Origin: Candidatus Glassbacteria bacterium RIFCSPLOWO2_12_FULL_58_11
GTDB lineage: Bacteria > Gemmatimonadota > Glassbacteria > GWA2-58-10
Assembly: GCA_001780825.1 (NCBI GenBank)
Contig: MFIX01000068.1
Span: forward strand, 6,037 to 13,777
DNA: 7,741 nucleotides
Direction of reading: 5' to 3'
Below, in pieces: positions 1-5,770 of this stretch. How positions within the stretch are numbered: position 1 is the first letter of the stretch; the number at the start of each line of letters is the position of its first letter. The notes below the pieces were generated by a model. That model saw only the letters and a program-made list of their open reading frames with translations, had not been told where the DNA came from and searched no databases. The translations under genes and the position numbers were made by a program.

Positions 1-558
1 GAGCTTCGGGCAGCCGATCAGCAAGGTCCGGCCGGCCAGGAAATCCCCCTGAAAATTGCCATAGGCGAAAGATACGCAATCCGCGCTTACCAGCAGTTTC
101 GCACCCTGGTAATAAGGGGCGCTGAGCGGCGCGAGCTTTAACTGCACGGGCCAATTGGCCAGCTTTGAAGGTGTCCGGGACGGTCCTTTCTCCCCGGTGT
201 TTTCAGCGGGCTCCGGCGGCTCGAACATCCGGGTCAGAGTGCCGGGACAGCCCCGGAAACTCTCCTCCGCTACCGGCTCTTCCGGCTCATCTTTACGGTC
301 CGCCGCCGGCCTCGAACCGGCCAGATGGAGCGCCACGGCTCGCTCATCGAAATTCTCGGCCTCCCGCTCCTCGATCGTTATCGCCTCCAGCGGACACTCG
401 CCCAGGCAGGCGCCCAGCCCATCGCAGTAAACCTCGCTGACCAGCCGCGCCTTGCCGTCGATCACCTGTATCGCGCCTTCCGCGCAACCGGGCACGCACT
501 GGCCGCAGCCGTTGCATTTCTCTTCATCGATCCGGACTATTTTCCGGCTGACACCCAT
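1..558 (-). CDS. 4Fe-4S ferredoxin-like protein of the hcp-associated type (3' end cut off by window edge)
   Basis: 186 codons are visible and the frame is still open at base 1. Residues 15-25 hold CNGCGQCVPGC, a CxxCxxCxxxC cluster motif. Residues 45-56 hold CDGLGACLGECP, where the position of the usual second cysteine is leucine 48. So one cluster has a full set of cysteines and the second has an altered set. Residues 67-130 form an acidic, proline-rich linker with a lone GCPG at 103-106. From NWPVQL (135-140) a second domain begins, with cysteines at 161 and in GCPKL at 183. This two-part layout matches ferredoxin-like proteins often encoded next to hybrid-cluster protein (hcp); that link is from memory of the family. 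Likely role: electron transfer in a redox or nitrosative stress pathway in the cytoplasm. The ATG at 558 lies inside the end of the Rrf2 gene (22-base overlap), with GGGAG six bases upstream, so the two genes are co-translated. What follows below base 1 is unknown. Confidence 0.85.
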   Translation of the reverse strand, partial: MGVSRKIVRIDEEKCNGCGQCVPGCAEGAIQVIDGKARLVSEVYCDGLGACLGECPLEAITIEEREAENFDERAVALHLAGSRPAADRKDEPEEPVAEESFRGCPGTLTRMFEPPEPAENTGEKGPSRTPSKLANWPVQLKLAPLSAPYYQGAKLLVSADCVSFAYGNFQGDFLAGRTLLIGCPKL

Positions 559-968
559 TGCGCGCTCCCGACATATCCGGCCAGCTCAGGCAATTTTTTC
601 GCGGCCAGGTAATCCTTGATCTGACGGTTGACATCGATCAGCAGGCCGCCGAAAATGCAGCTGTTGGCGCTGCAGACCCGCGTGGTCCGGAAACAGTGCC
701 GGTCCACCATCGGGCCCTCGATCGCCTCGTAGATATCCAGCAGGCTGACCTCGGAATAGCTCCGGTTGAGGCTGAAACCGCCTTTGGGGCCCCGCACGGA
801 ATTGACCAGCCGGTAACGGGCCAGCCGCTGAAGCACTTTTGCCAGGTGCGCCTCCGATACTTTGAGCTCGGCGGCGATCTCCCGGGCCGACAACTGACGG
901 TCCGGCTCCCCGGCCAGCAGAACCATGGTGTGAAGGGCCAGCGAGGCGGCTTCGGATATCTTTAACAT
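537..968 (-). CDS. Rrf2-family transcriptional regulator
   Basis: A 143-residue protein of normal Rrf2 length. The N-terminal winged helix-turn-helix spans about residues 1-70: helix-turn-helix around 27-48 (SAREIAAELKVSEAHLAKVL) and the family's wing GPKGGFSL at 60-67. Three cysteines, C92, C99 and C104, sit in the loop where IscR, NsrR and RsrR bind an Fe-S cluster, so a cluster-based sensor is likely. The spacing alone does not tell which signal (nitric oxide, redox or Fe-S status) it reads. ATG at 966-968 is preceded by AGGA nine bases upstream. It is the first gene of a two-gene operon with the ferredoxin-like protein and overlaps it. A consensus promoter with a long palindrome over its -10 lies directly upstream, which fits autorepression. 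I do not assign iscR or nsrR because the neighbours are not the isc genes and no typical NsrR site is visible. Confidence 0.93.
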   Translation of the reverse strand: MLKISEAASLALHTMVLLAGEPDRQLSAREIAAELKVSEAHLAKVLQRLARYRLVNSVRGPKGGFSLNRSYSEVSLLDIYEAIEGPMVDRHCFRTTRVCSANSCIFGGLLIDVNRQIKDYLAAKKLPELAGYVGSAQWVSAGK

Positions 969-988
969 CTCAGTTTATCCTGAAAAAG

Positions 989-1016
989 TTAATTCGGTAT
1001 TGAAATACCTAATTAA
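989..1016. promoter_or_regulatory. Long palindrome, probable Rrf2 operator
   Basis: TTAATTCGGTATT (989-1001) faces AATACCTAATTAA (1004-1016) across a two-base centre. Twelve of 13 arm positions pair; the only mismatch is C995 against T1010. It overlaps the -10 hexamer (1015-1020) and the predicted transcription start of the Rrf2 operon, the classic place for a repressor site. Size and AT-rich ends fit a dimeric Rrf2 protein. Assignment to the adjacent Rrf2 gene is inference. Confidence 0.72.
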
Positions 1017-1043
1017 TCTAAAATTTAATACTCGATTTGTCAA
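1015..1043 (-). promoter_or_regulatory. Sigma70-type promoter of the Rrf2/ferredoxin operon
   Basis: On the minus strand a perfect -35 TTGACA (1038-1043) is followed by a 17-base spacer and the -10 TAGATT (1015-1020, four of six consensus bases). The start of transcription would fall near 1008, about 40 bases before the Rrf2 ATG and inside the palindrome at 989-1016. Confidence 0.65.
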
Positions 1044-1117
1044 GAATAGTTACAATTTTGTAGAGTATTTCGGGGAACTTACAGGAAGGTAAAGCTGGCG
1101 GGAGAGAAATTATTGAT

Positions 1118-1684
1118 TTACTGCTGCGCTTGCTTCTTTGCATCTTCCTTCATTTTCTTCTTAAACTCTTTCACGCTATCCCAGAATTCCTTAGAGCCGG
1201 GATTTCTTTTAATATCAGCCTCGACAAACTTATCAAATAAATCCAAGGTGAATCCATATTTTTTCCCCGGCACCAGCTCACTCACACCGTCCCACATCTC
1301 AGGCTCGAACTCTTTAAAATTGCCCGTGCTGTCAAACTCATATGCCCGACCAGGTTTAATCGATTTTATCATTTCAGGAGTTAGTACTTTAGAAGCTGAT
1401 TTTCTTTTAGCTTCGATAGAAGCTTTTCTATTTGCCTTATAGGCGGTTTCATTTGCAAGGAAGCTACCTACTACAGTTTCTTCACACTTTTTTGAGTTCT
1501 GTGAGATAGAATCAGCAATCTCAGTTGTTACTTTAGGGGCCATCGCAACATATGTGCTCTTAGTTGACCAGACATGACGGTCCTTAATTAAAAGGCATAG
1601 GAGCAGCGCCGACAAACAGGTAAGCATCAAAATTCTTAAATTATTTTTCACTTTACACCGACCTGTGAATATGAAAACAAACAT
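1118..1684 (-). CDS. Hypothetical protein with one N-terminal membrane segment
   Basis: I do not recognise this protein. Up to 188 residues are encoded from the ATG at 1684. A GTG at 1651 (codon 12) is at least as likely a start: it has AGG ten bases upstream, it puts a short positive end (VKNNLR) directly before the hydrophobic stretch, and the possible promoter at 1691-1718 would start transcription almost on the ATG. The hydrophobic segment ILMLTCLSALLLCLLI is followed by a charged, lysine-rich domain, so the bulk is probably outside the cytoplasmic membrane. There is no convincing lipobox. A middle part (KPGRAYEFDSTGNFKEF) looks like a small beta-rich region, and the end (KEFKKKMKEDAKKQAQQ) is a charged amphipathic helix. 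The gene is much richer in A and T (roughly 40% GC by eye) than the genes beside it, suggesting recent acquisition or a lineage-specific gene. It sits alone between copA and the Rrf2 operon. Confidence 0.6.
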   Translation of the reverse strand: MFVFIFTGRCKVKNNLRILMLTCLSALLLCLLIKDRHVWSTKSTYVAMAPKVTTEIADSISQNSKKCEETVVGSFLANETAYKANRKASIEAKRKSASKVLTPEMIKSIKPGRAYEFDSTGNFKEFEPEMWDGVSELVPGKKYGFTLDLFDKFVEADIKRNPGSKEFWDSVKEFKKKMKEDAKKQAQQ

Positions 1685-1690
1685 TCAATC

Positions 1691-1718
1691 TTATTAATGA
1701 ATCGGCATTTCTTGGCAA
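1691..1718 (-). promoter_or_regulatory. Possible promoter of the hypothetical gene
   Basis: On the minus strand TTGCCA (1713-1718) and TAATAA (1691-1696) are separated by 16 bases. Both hexamers are one or two bases from consensus, but the surroundings are AT-rich, so chance matches are likely. Confidence 0.3.
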
Positions 1719-1800
1719 ATAATTAAGTTTCACAATGGAAAGCAGCTGCCAGCACTCTCTTGAACACAGACTGCAACGAAAACCAATAAATCGCATTCTC

Positions 1801-4044
1801 CTAAAAATTTTTCTGTGACAGCCGCAGGCTGTTCAGCACCACGGTAATGCTGGAGGCGGCCATTGCCGCGGCGGCGAGGGCCGGGTGAAGGTCCCGCAGG
1901 TAGAGGGGCAGGAAATCCAGCTTGTGCAAAGCGCCGGCGGCAACCGGAATCAGCGCGATATTGTAGAAAAAGGCCCAGAAGAGGTTTTGCCGGATCGTGC
2001 GCATGGCAGCGCGGGAAAGCTTTATGGCCCGTGCAACGCCCAGGATGTCCCCGCCCACCAGGGTGATATCCCCGGTTTCCTTGGCGATATCCGTGCCGCT
2101 GCCCAGGGCGATCCCGACATCAGCGCGTGCCAGGGCCGGAGCATCGTTGATCCCATCGCCCACGAAAGCCACTTTGCGGCCCTGCTCCCGGTAGCGCTGG
2201 ATCAGCTCCGCCTTTTCCCCGGGAAACAGGCCGCTCTCCACCCTCGCTATGCCGACCCGCGAGGCGATATAGCGGGCGGCGAGCTCCTGATCGCCGGTAG
2301 CCAGCACCGGCTCCAGGCCCAACTTTTCGATTTCCGCCACAGCGGGCCGGGCCTGCTCCTTTTCCAAGTCGGAGATAACGATCAGCCCGGCTGGCCGTCC
2401 ATCCACCCAGGCGGCCGCTACGGTCTTGCCCTGGGCGGAATATTTCTGTACAATCTCGAGTGCCGGCCCATCCAGCGGCTCGACATTGTCATGCCACTCC
2501 GGCCTGCCGACCCGCACTTTCCGGCCCTCGACCAGCGCCTCTACTCCCCTGCCGGTGTGCGAAATAAATTCCTGGGGCGCGGATATCCGCAGTCCCTTTT
2601 TCCGCGCGCTCTCGACCACCGCCCGAGCCAGGGGATGCTCAGAGCCGGACTCCGCTCCAGCCGCCAGGGCCAGGCCTTGTCCATCCCGGTCCCCATGCAG
2701 CGGAATCCACTCCTCCAAGACCGGCCGGCCGCGGGTCAGGGTGCCGGTCTTGTCGAAAATCACCGTATCGATATGGCAGGCATTTTCCAGGGCCTCGCCG
2801 CTCTTGAAAAGAATCCCCAGCATTGCACCCTTGCCGCTGGCCACCATAACCGCAATCGGCGTAGCCAGCCCCAGGGCGCAGGGGCAGGCGATTACCAGTA
2901 CCGCCACCATGCGGATCAGCGCCGGGACAAACTGCCCGCCGATCAGCCACCAGAGGAAAAACACCAACAGCGCGGCGGCGATCATCCCCGGAACGAACAC
3001 CGCGGATACTTTATCGGCAAGCCGCTGGATCGGCGCTTTCCCGGCCTGGGCGTTACGCACCATCTGGATGATCCGGGCCAGGGTGCCCTCCGCCCCCGCA
3101 ACGGAGGCTTTCACCTTGAGCAGGCCGTTGTTGTTCACAGTCGCTCCAAATACCTTCTGGCCGACATTCTTATCCACCGGCATCGGCTCGCCGGTAAGCA
3201 TGCTCTCATCCACGCTCGATTCGCCCCAGACCACTTCGCCATCCACCGGGATCCGCTCGCCGGGGCGCACCAGCACCAGATCGCCAGGCTGAAGCCCGCG
3301 GGCGGGCACTTTTCTCTCCTCGCCGTTCTCACCAAGGAGCGTAGCCTCTTCGGGAGCCAGCTCCATCAGGCTGCGGATAGCCCGCGAAGCTTTTCCCCGG
3401 GCCCGGGCCTCGAGCATTTTGCCCAGACTGATCAGGGTGATAATCATGGCTGAGGTTTCGAAATAGACGTGCGAGCCCAGGCTGGCCGGGAAAAGCAATA
3501 CTGCGCAAGAGTAGAAAAAGGCCGCGGAAGAGCCCAGGGCCACCAGCAGGTCCATATTGGCGGCGCCGCCGAGGAGGCTGCGCACTCCGCCGCGGTAAAA
3601 GGTCATCCCGGTATAGAACTGCACCGGCGCAGCCAGGGCCAGGAGAAGCCAACTGTACCAGGGCTTGGATGAAATACCGGCCAGCATCGGGCTCATGCCC
3701 CACATGCTGAGCACGAACAGGGGCAGGGTAAAAGCGATACCCGCGACCAGCTCGCGCCTGCGCTGCCTGTATTCCAGCTCGCGCGCCTGCTGCTCAGCAT
3801 CCCCAGTCTCACTTTCGCCATCCCCGGGCAGAACAGCCTTGTATCCGGCGCCGTTGACCGCCGCGGCGATATTCGCCAATCCGGCCTGGTCCGGGTCAAA
3901 GCGCACCGCGGCCTGCTCGGTGGCCAGGCTGACTGTCACCCCGGACACTCCCGGCACATCCTTAAGGATCGCGCGCTCGACAATTGCCGCGCAATTGGCG
4001 CAGTGCATCCCGATTATGGGGATCTGTACCTCTTTGACCGGCAA
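1801..4044 (-). CDS. copA: Cu(I)-exporting P1B-type ATPase CopA
   Basis: A complete 747-residue copper pump that uses ATP to move Cu(I) out of the cytoplasm across the inner membrane. One heavy-metal-associated domain (residues 4-72) carries the copper-binding GMHCANC with C15 and C18. Eight membrane segments follow the usual P1B plan: four between about 98 and 210, two around 349-400, two around 686-736. The actuator domain has TGEP at 284-287. The transport site CPC is at 387-389. The phosphorylated aspartate is D431 in DKTGTLT, the nucleotide-domain His-Pro pair is H470-P471, and the hinge GDGIND is at 629-634. YN (694-695) in the seventh helix and MxxSS (728-732) in the eighth are the signature of the Cu(I) subgroup, separating it from zinc/cadmium pumps. 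The start is a TTG at 4042-4044 with GAGGAG six bases upstream; no better ATG exists. The partner copZ lies upstream on the same strand but about 330 bases away. Confidence 0.97.
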   Translation of the reverse strand: MPVKEVQIPIIGMHCANCAAIVERAILKDVPGVSGVTVSLATEQAAVRFDPDQAGLANIAAAVNGAGYKAVLPGDGESETGDAEQQARELEYRQRRRELVAGIAFTLPLFVLSMWGMSPMLAGISSKPWYSWLLLALAAPVQFYTGMTFYRGGVRSLLGGAANMDLLVALGSSAAFFYSCAVLLFPASLGSHVYFETSAMIITLISLGKMLEARARGKASRAIRSLMELAPEEATLLGENGEERKVPARGLQPGDLVLVRPGERIPVDGEVVWGESSVDESMLTGEPMPVDKNVGQKVFGATVNNNGLLKVKASVAGAEGTLARIIQMVRNAQAGKAPIQRLADKVSAVFVPGMIAAALLVFFLWWLIGGQFVPALIRMVAVLVIACPCALGLATPIAVMVASGKGAMLGILFKSGEALENACHIDTVIFDKTGTLTRGRPVLEEWIPLHGDRDGQGLALAAGAESGSEHPLARAVVESARKKGLRISAPQEFISHTGRGVEALVEGRKVRVGRPEWHDNVEPLDGPALEIVQKYSAQGKTVAAAWVDGRPAGLIVISDLEKEQARPAVAEIEKLGLEPVLATGDQELAARYIASRVGIARVESGLFPGEKAELIQRYREQGRKVAFVGDGINDAPALARADVGIALGSGTDIAKETGDITLVGGDILGVARAIKLSRAAMRTIRQNLFWAFFYNIALIPVAAGALHKLDFLPLYLRDLHPALAAAAMAASSITVVLNSLRLSQKNF

Positions 4045-4056
4045 ACCAGGCTCCTC
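4045..4056 (-). promoter_or_regulatory. Ribosome binding site fixing the TTG start of copA
   Basis: GAGGAG on the minus strand (4051-4056) stands six bases before the TTG start codon. This strong site explains use of the rare TTG codon. The nearest upstream ATG (in ATGTGA, around 4070) is followed at once by a stop codon. Confidence 0.75.
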
Positions 4057-4057
4057 A

Positions 4058-4078
4058 ATAGAAAGATCACATTTCTAT
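4058..4078. promoter_or_regulatory. Inverted repeat in the copA leader, possible operator or hairpin
   Basis: ATAGAAA (4058-4064) and TTTCTAT (4072-4078) form a perfect 7-7-7 inverted repeat immediately upstream of the copA Shine-Dalgarno site. An AT-rich TATATATT tract (about 4083-4090) that could be a -10 lies just upstream. It does not resemble the usual CueR, CopY or CsoR sites. It could bind a copper-responsive regulator or fold as an RNA hairpin next to the ribosome site. Confidence 0.4.
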
Positions 4079-4238
4079 CTGAAATATATAAAAGTGACTC
4101 ACAAACGCTTTGATTACATTAAAAGGTTCGAGCCTGCAGAAATCCCCTTAAATCAGCGAGCCCGAAATTGCTCTAAAGCTATGTCAAAAAGCCTGACGGT
4201 CTCTCCTAAGTGTTATTTTCCGCTATGAATAAAGCGTA

Positions 4239-4298
4239 TAGGGGCAGGCCCCCGTGCCTGCCTTTATTAGTGCGGGCGGCCACTGGGGGCCGCCCCTA
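4239..4298. repeat. Pair of GC-rich palindromic units (REP/BIME-like element)
   Basis: Two perfect hairpins stand in tandem: GGCAGGC (4243-4249) with GCCTGCC (4256-4262), and GGGCGGCC (4274-4281) with GGCCGCCC (4288-4295), each with a six-base loop. The pair is bounded by inverted TAGGGGC (4239-4245) and GCCCCTA (4292-4298), so the two units are head-to-head. The region is non-coding between copZ and copA, and no T-tract follows, so it is not a standard terminator. Similar TAGGGGC-bounded palindromes are common dispersed repeats in several uncultured bacterial lineages, as far as I recall. The rest of 4045-4371 (outside this and the inverted repeat at 4058) shows nothing I can name. Confidence 0.7.
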
Positions 4299-4371
4299 CT
4301 TCAGCAATACCCGCTGATGCCAATGTGGAGCTTGCCGAATTAACCGATATAAGATTAAAGCACGCCGCAGA

Positions 4372-4587
4372 TCAGCCGGCCAGAGAGGCCCGGTAGCCGG
4401 CCTTTACCACAGCGGCGATCAGCTTCCCGGGGTCCGCCTCGGCTGAATCGTAGCGCACGAGCGCGCTTTTAGCGCTCAGATCGACTTTCGCCGAGCTGAC
4501 GCCCGTTGCTTCGGCCAGCGCATTTTGAACGGCGGAGGCGCAGCCCTCGCAAGCCATCCCCTCGATTTTCAAGCTCAGCTCTTTCAT
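4372..4587 (-). CDS. copZ: CopZ-like copper chaperone (single heavy-metal-associated domain)
   Basis: A 71-residue protein that is just one ferredoxin-fold metal-binding domain. The motif GMACEGC puts the copper-binding cysteines at 13 and 16; the rest follows the family pattern, with a VDLSAKSALVRYD strand and a C-terminal VVKAGYRA. Members carry Cu(I) in the cytoplasm and hand it to CopA. The ATG at 4587 has AGAGGG eight bases upstream. It has its own promoter and is separated from copA by the palindromic repeat pair, so it need not be a strict operon. Tyr in the C-terminal loop (AGY) and the GMxCxxC form fit copper rather than mercury chaperones, but the metal is inferred mainly from the nearby copA. 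Confidence 0.88.
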   Translation of the reverse strand: MKELSLKIEGMACEGCASAVQNALAEATGVSSAKVDLSAKSALVRYDSAEADPGKLIAAVVKAGYRASLAG

Positions 4588-4661
4588 TGCCGAATCCCTC
4601 TTGGGAATTATTAGCCTTTGAACTAATCTGAAGTTCCCGACACCCTAAAAAGCACAGCTTA

Positions 4662-4690
4662 ATTATAAGCGCCGAGGCAAGCCGGGCCAA
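4662..4690 (-). promoter_or_regulatory. Promoter of copZ
   Basis: On the minus strand a perfect -10 TATAAT (4662-4667) lies 17 bases after TTGGCC (4685-4690, four of six consensus bases). The leader would be about 65-70 bases and contains a weak two-part hairpin (GGGAA at 4603-4607 with TTCCC at 4634-4638, and ATTAG at 4610-4614 with CTAAT at 4623-4627). The promoter begins right after the sod terminator. Confidence 0.6.
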
Positions 4691-4726
4691 ATAAATAAGG
4701 CCCCCGCCGGAGAAGGCGGGGGCCTC
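4689..4726 (-). terminator. Rho-independent terminator of the superoxide dismutase gene
   Basis: GGCCCCCGCC (4699-4708) and GGCGGGGGCC (4715-4724) make a perfect 10-base-pair stem with a six-base loop. On the minus strand it is followed by the T-rich run TTATTTATTT. It sits about 50 bases after the sod stop codon. Confidence 0.88.
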
Positions 4727-4774
4727 GTGCAGAGTATCCATCGCGAACACAGGGATCGTTCGTTGTCCGCTGTC

Positions 4775-5554
4775 TTAAGCTTTCTTCAGATTCTCGTTCA
4801 CCTGGTCCCAGTTGATCACGTTGAAAAAGTTCGCGATGTACTCCGGCCTTCTGTTCTGGTATTTCAGGTAATAGGCGTGTTCCCAGACATCGATCCCCAG
4901 GATAGGGGTCTTGCCCTGCGAGAGCGGGCTGTCCTGGTTCGGAGTGGCCAGCACTTCCAGCTTGCCTCCCGACACCGCCAGCCAGGCCCAGCCGCTGCCG
5001 AACTGGCCCGCCGCAGCCGCGGAAAACTTTTCTTTGAAGCCATCGAAACTGCCGAACGCCGAATTAATGGCCTCGGCCACCTTGCCGCCTGGAGTCGCGC
5101 CTATCTTGAGCGTGGGCCAGAACAGCGAGTGGTTGGCATGCCCGCCGCCGTGGTTGCGCACCGCACCTCTGATATTTTCCGGCACGCTGTTCAGGTCGGA
5201 GAGCAATTGGCTGACTGATTTGGCCTGAAGGTCAGCATGGCCCTCCAGCGCGGCATTCAGCTTATCGATATAAGCCTGGTGATGCTTGGTATAATGGATC
5301 TCCATTGTCTTGGCATCGATAAAAGGCTCAAGAGCATCATAAGAGTACCCGAGACCTGGCAAAGTGTGCTTGGACATTTCCATACTCCCCTTTCCACCTG
5401 AGTTTGAATTTTTATTGCTTGAATCCTGCCCGCCAACCATTGCATTTGCCGGAGCGAGTCCGGCAAGCCCAAGGCCCAAGCCGACCACACCCAGAGCGCT
5501 TGAGGTCAAAAACTTCTTGCGGCTTATCGAGCCGCTGTCTCGCAATTCCGTCAT
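4775..5554 (-). CDS. sodA: Exported Mn-type superoxide dismutase
   Basis: Converts superoxide to oxygen and hydrogen peroxide. From the ATG at 5554 the protein has 259 residues. A signal peptide comes first: SRKKFL at 11-16, a hydrophobic run to about 35, and the cleavage-type ANA at 36-38. This is a Tat-like signal with Arg-Lys in place of the twin arginine. A Gly/Ser/Asn linker leads to the catalytic domain from about residue 62. Metal ligands are all present: H87 (MEIHYTKHH), H142 (GGHANHSLFW), D222 and H226 (DVWEHAYY). The active-site glutamine in NQDSP (Q207) and the glycines before HANH point to the Mn or cambialistic subgroup rather than Fe. The frame stays open to a TTG at 5626, but that codon and the ATG at 5620 lie on or before the predicted -10. 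GGGGAGG before 5554 settles the start. Site of action is the periplasm or outer face. Expression is probably under a Fur-family repressor. Confidence 0.93.
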   Translation of the reverse strand: MTELRDSGSISRKKFLTSSALGVVGLGLGLAGLAPANAMVGGQDSSNKNSNSGGKGSMEMSKHTLPGLGYSYDALEPFIDAKTMEIHYTKHHQAYIDKLNAALEGHADLQAKSVSQLLSDLNSVPENIRGAVRNHGGGHANHSLFWPTLKIGATPGGKVAEAINSAFGSFDGFKEKFSAAAAGQFGSGWAWLAVSGGKLEVLATPNQDSPLSQGKTPILGIDVWEHAYYLKYQNRRPEYIANFFNVINWDQVNENLKKA

Positions 5555-5565
5555 CCAGCCTCCCC
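5555..5565 (-). promoter_or_regulatory. Ribosome binding site fixing the sod start
   Basis: GGGGAGG on the minus strand (5559-5565) ends four bases before the ATG at 5554. The two upstream in-frame starts (TTG 5626, ATG 5620) have no comparable site. Confidence 0.65.
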
Positions 5566-5594
5566 AAATTTCCGGTTTGTCGATTACATTAGAT

Positions 5595-5609
5595 TGAGAA
5601 TCATTATTA
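5595..5609. promoter_or_regulatory. Fur/PerR-family box at the sod transcription start
   Basis: The 15 bases TGAGAATCATTATTA match the Fur 7-1-7 consensus (TGATAAT-N-ATTATCA) at 12 of 14 positions and the PerR consensus (TTATAAT-N-ATTATAA) at 11 of 14. It lies a few bases downstream of the -10, across the predicted start of transcription, where a bound repressor would block the gene. Fur control of Mn superoxide dismutase is well known in enteric bacteria. Confidence 0.65.
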
Positions 5610-5615
5610 CTATCT

Positions 5616-5645
5616 AACATACTCAATCCCGGCCTTTTTTGTCAA
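5616..5645 (-). promoter_or_regulatory. Promoter of the superoxide dismutase gene
   Basis: On the minus strand a perfect -35 TTGACA (5640-5645) is followed by an 18-base spacer and -10 TATGTT (5616-5621, four of six). Transcription would start near 5609, leaving a leader of about 55 bases before the ATG at 5554. Confidence 0.6.
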
Positions 5646-5707
5646 GAGGTATGGCAGACAAAAATTGCTCAGAGCTATTTTGGCTGTGGAAAACACAGGC
5701 GGTGGGC

Positions 5708-5753
5708 AAATAAAAAGGGAAATCGGCAGAGCGCCGCTCTCCCCTTTTTATTT
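5708..5753. terminator. Terminator after the superoxide reductase gene, possibly bidirectional
   Basis: AAATAAAAAGGG (5708-5719) pairs perfectly over 12 bases with CCCTTTTTATTT (5742-5753), and an inner hairpin AGAGC/GCTCT lies at 5728-5740. The A- and T-tracts on either side of the GC part give a T-run on both strands. It begins about 20 bases after the superoxide reductase stop codon. Confidence 0.78.
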
Positions 5754-5770
5754 TTCAATCTGAATGCGGA

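Noticed and set aside
1885..3453. Open frame of about 522 codons on the plus strand opposite copA, plus several shorter ones there
   Set aside because: It runs antisense to a perfect copA and its translation is rich in H, R, Q, G and P, as expected for a shadow of GC-rich coding DNA. No domain is visible.
4239..4298. The paired hairpins as the copZ terminator
   Set aside because: Neither hairpin has a T-run after it on the minus strand, and the symmetric TAGGGGC/GCCCCTA ends fit a dispersed repeat better. Some effect on transcript ends is still possible.
5555..5626. Twenty-four extra codons at the front of the superoxide dismutase frame
   Set aside because: The TTG at 5626 and ATG at 5620 fall on or before the predicted -10 (5616-5621), the Fur-like box lies inside this stretch, and the clear ribosome site is at 5559-5565.
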